Below are positions 42,996-64,000 of a DNA stretch of 64,000 nt, one piece after another. Origin of the DNA: Limanda limanda (taxonomy: Eukaryota > Chordata > Actinopteri > Pleuronectiformes > Pleuronectidae); NCBI RefSeq assembly GCF_963576545.1, contig NC_083639.1:26614118-26678117 (forward strand). Reading direction: 5' to 3'. The position numbers and the translations under genes were made by a program. Every line of letters starts with the position of its first letter. The stretch's first letter is position 1. The notes beneath the pieces are model-generated. The model was not told the DNA's origin and made no database searches. It saw only the letters and a list, made by a program, of their open reading frames with translations.

Positions 42996-44400
42996 AACAT
43001 GATCTTTTCTAACAATACTCAGTGTTGTTAGAAAATCGAAACCTCGATGAAACTTGTTATTGATCTGATATTCGTAAAATTTCCTCAAATGTTTGTCGTT
43101 CACTACTCATTAAGAAGAGTTTAGAGCCACAACCTTCAATCAGCAGCTAAGGATTAGTCTGTAAATAAATAATAATACTGTGACATTGTGATAATTATTG
43201 ATATTGACTCATGTGGAAATTATATCTTGATAATATTTGTGTCCATATCATCCAGATTCATGCCTAAAAAAACAACATGTAGACATATCACCAATGAATT
43301 CAGTTCCACTTATGATACGTATGATGAACTTAGGTGATATTTGCTTGATAATAACAACAAGAAGTCTTTTTATTCTATATCAGTTTTATAAGGAAATTAT
43401 TAAATATGAAACCAGATTAATTTGACTATCTATGTTCGAATAAAGAGTAAAAGATGAAAAAAAATAAAACATGGTCTTTTCTTAGAATACTCAGTATTCT
43501 AGGAAAGTCTAAACCTCGATGAAGCTTGTTATTGATCTCATATTCTTAAAATTTCCTCAAATGTTTGTCGTTCTCTGCTCATAAAGAAGAGTTTAGAGCC
43601 ACAACCTTCCCTCAGCAGAAAAGGATTAGTCTGTAAATAAATAATAATACTGTGACATTGTGATAATTATTGATATTGACTCATGTGGAAATTATATCTT
43701 GATAATATTTGTGTCCATATCATCCAGATTCATGCCTAAAAAAACAACAACATGTAGACATATCACCAATGAGTTCAGTTCCACTTATGATACGTATGAT
43801 GAACTTAGGTGATATGTTTTGCTTGATAATAACAACAAGAAGTCTTTTTATTCTATATCAGTTTTATAAGGAAATTATTAAATATGAAACCAGATTAATT
43901 TGACTCTATATGTTCGAATAAAGAGTAAAAGATGAAAAAAAACAAAAAACATGGTCTTTTCTTAGAATACTCAGTATTCTAGGAAAGTCTAAACCTCGAT
44001 GAAGCTTGTTATTGATCTCATATTCTTAAAATTTCCTCAAATGTTTGTCGTTCTCTGCTCATAAAGAAGAGTTTAGAGCCACAACCTTCCCTCAGCAGCT
44101 AAGGATTAGTCTGTAAATAAATAATAATACTGTGACATTGTGATAATTATTGATATTGAGTCATGTGGAAATTATATCTTGATAATATTTGTGTCCATAT
44201 CATAGATATGGTAGACATATCACCAATGAGTTCAGTTCCATTTATGATACGTATGATGAACTTAGGTGATATGTTTTGCTTGATAATAACAACAAAGAAG
44301 TCGTTTTATTCTATATTTCTGATTTATTAGGAAATTATTAAATATGAAACGAGATTAATTTGACTCTTTATGTTCTTATGAGCCATAAAAGATGAAAAGA
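42996..44400. repeat. Three-copy tandem repeat, about 475-bp unit
   Basis: Copies start near 42996, 43468 and 43949 with 'acatg(a/g)tcttttct', then aatactcagt...aacctcgatga, ataataatactgtgacattg and gttcagttccacttatgata. Copies 2 and 3 are closer to each other than to copy 1. Copy 3 has lost about 20 bp around 'catccagattcatgcc'. A 62-64 codon frame recurs in copies 1 and 2 because of the duplication. The array ends about 100 bp before the nisch 5' end. Confidence 0.92.
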
Positions 44401-44511
44401 AAACATATTTTATAGAGAATGATAAATAAAATTGCGTTGATCGAGATTGTCATTGTAAATAAAGTTGTTTTTAAATTTAAATCAGCTGCTCCGGTCAGCA
44501 TCACAACAAAC

Positions 44512-44535
44512 ATGGCGTCGGGAGGCGGCGGCTAG
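44512..44535 (+). promoter_or_regulatory. nisch: Short uORF in the nisch leader overlapping a YY1-like site
   Basis: ATG at 44512 opens a 7-codon frame (MASGGGG) closed by TAG at 44533. It is in the same frame as the main ATG at 44659, so the stop also rules out a longer N-terminus unless read through. The ATG sits in aaacatggcgtcg, a YY1-like initiator context in a CpG-rich patch, suggesting transcription starts close by. Confidence 0.5.
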
Positions 44536-44658
44536 CGGAGGGACGACGCTGCTCATCCTCCGAACCCGTTAGACCAGGACGTGTCCCCGGGTGTTTCTGC
44601 TGCGGACCGGGTCCCTGTCGGTCCCTCTCGGTCCCTGTCGGTCCCCCTCGGTCCCGGG

Positions 44659-62634
<17,976 letters not shown>

Positions 62635-64000
62635 TCGGTCGACAGGGAACAGCTGGGTGACTGTTCATCATCACCTCGGTGGCTGATGGGAGCCGATTGG
62701 CAGGTGGAGTCATCATGTGACAGGCATTATCGACACGTGGATTCCGAGTCCCGGCTCTTACTGGTCACACTGGAAGTTGAAGTCTGATGTCATCGAGACG
62801 CGACGAATCATTCAAATGAAGATGAAGAAGCAAACTTTTAGAAACGCCTCCAAACCGACATGTAGAGAGGAGGAGATTTGTCTGATTTGATTTTAGCAGT
62901 GATCACAACCAAATACCAGTTTACACAGCGATAACAAGCGAAGCCCTGTGCACATTCACTGAAGTCCTCACTTCATACCTCAGAGAGTCAAAGTGTATCT
63001 GCTTTAAACTGTTTTCAACGTTTACACACGAGAGGTTTAGACTCAATGGAAAGTGACACACTGGTCCGGTCGTCCACTAAAACTGGGTGGAGCAGTGGAA
63101 AGTTATAAAACTTGCTGGAAAGCTGTGACAGGAAGTCGTCTCGGACGGTGTGAGAGGAACCGACAAGCGCTTGGTTTGAAGCGTACTTTAAACTTACTTC
63201 TTACCGGCTGGACAACCACCAGAGCGCCATTACAGGAGGAGAGAGACCAATGATCTCACAGGGAGCTGGTGTAACCGGGAGCTTCTGGCACAACCTCAGC
63301 GAGCAGAATTATTTATGCATTGGATGACTTGACAGACAGATGGGTGCTGCACAGAGGGGGGGGCGGGGGGCTGCAGAGAGTCCACAGGAGTCCGATTTTA
63401 TTCTTCGATCCCTTAAAGGAATAGTTTGTCATTTCTGGTAAATCCTCTTGTTGTGATGTTCAATCAAAAGTGTGTAAAAAAAAAACAGAAAAACATTGTC
63501 AACTCCAAAGCTTTTTGATTTACTTGTTCTTTATGTAAATTTGATCTTAAAACCAAAATATCACTTTTGTATGTTTCCATTTTTTCATTTGTTCAGTCTG
63601 ACACAAGAAGCAAGAGGATTTCCCAAAAATGTTAAACTCTTATTTTAAGTAACACTCACACACGCACACACAGCTGCTCTGCACAATCTGCTTTCGGAAC
63701 GTTTTATTTCTTGCACATTATAATTGAAGCAGTATTACTAAACTGTATATTAAAGCTTTTTATTATTATTATGAATATAATTGATGCTTTGGGAGATTTT
63801 GTACTAAGACATGAAGGTCCCTCATATTTCCAACATGAACTCTGAAACGTCTCAAATTTACTATTGTCGTCGCTTATTATTTTGTGTGTTTTGTGTTATT
63901 GTCTGTCGTGTTTTATGTACCTTACTGTTGGCGAATGGGAAGCCGGCCCCTGTCGGAGGCCCCTCCCCATTCTTCTTCTTCACTGTTCATGTTCCATGTC
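62635..64000 (+). other. nisch: nisch 3' UTR and downstream flank
   Basis: No further coding exon was recognised between the nisch stop and the window end. A G-rich run (63355-63370) and A/T-rich tracts are the only local features. Confidence 0.55.
63749..63754 (+). terminator. nisch: Candidate poly(A) signal of nisch
   Basis: ATTAAA in 'tgtatattaaagcttt' lies about 1.1 kb after the stop. A GT-rich stretch near 63880-63905 could be a downstream element. Confidence 0.45.

Noticed and set aside
43237..43903. Two similar small proteins starting MCPYHPDSCLKK
   Set aside because: The similarity is explained by tandem duplication of a non-coding AT-rich unit; the third copy lost the start region, and there is no codon-level conservation.
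42991..44400. CRISPR-like array
   Set aside because: Long (about 475 bp) tandem units with no short repeat and unique spacer pattern, in a vertebrate genome.

Overview
The window is nuclear DNA from a vertebrate, almost certainly a ray-finned (teleost) fish. The evidence is five vertebrate gene families with phase-consistent GT-AG introns, compact introns, abundant CA/GATA microsatellites, and a fish-type transposon mix: hAT elements and MITEs with 8-bp target duplications, a Tc1-like relic, L2-type LINE fragments and an L1/Tx1-type LINE tail. There are no prokaryotic operons, CRISPR arrays or recognisable tRNA/rRNA genes. Gene models were built by hand from exon-level similarity to remembered protein families plus splice sites. 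Every multi-exon model closes in frame.

Layout. 1-2.5 kb: a 1.66-kb hAT-like element and the 3' flank of rbbp5. 3.0-11.3 kb, minus strand: rbbp5, 14 coding exons, 559 aa, core subunit of the H3K4 methyltransferase (WRAD) module; intron 1 carries a 1.4-kb minisatellite. 13.8-19.5 kb, plus: a tmem263 homologue, 3 coding exons, 128 aa. 20.3-27.8 kb, plus: hgh1, 9 coding exons, 391 aa, an armadillo-type co-chaperone whose introns hold a 1.46-kb minisatellite and two hAT MITEs. 27.8-39.8 kb: a gene-poor stretch with decayed retroelements and long GT arrays. 39.9-40.6 kb, minus: a ccer1-like gene (219 aa), recognised from one shared motif block. 41-44.4 kb: AT-rich DNA, a LINE 3' end and a three-copy tandem repeat of about 475 bp ending about 100 bp before the next promoter. 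44.5-63.8 kb, plus: nisch (nischarin), 28 coding exons, 1524 aa, complete from PX domain to conserved C-terminus, with Tc1, LINE, hAT and L1-type insertions in its introns.

The genes do not form a pathway; they are neighbours with independent roles in chromatin, membrane, chaperone, germline(?) and endosomal/cytoskeletal biology. I found no new multi-gene system. The most notable structure is the closeness of repeats and transposons to splice sites. An 11-bp tandem array runs into an hgh1 splice acceptor. A MITE ends 32 bp before another hgh1 exon. A LINE remnant ends about 25 bp before nisch exon 7. A 74-bp tandem duplication copies a nisch splice donor. A TC microsatellite supplies an rbbp5 polypyrimidine tract.
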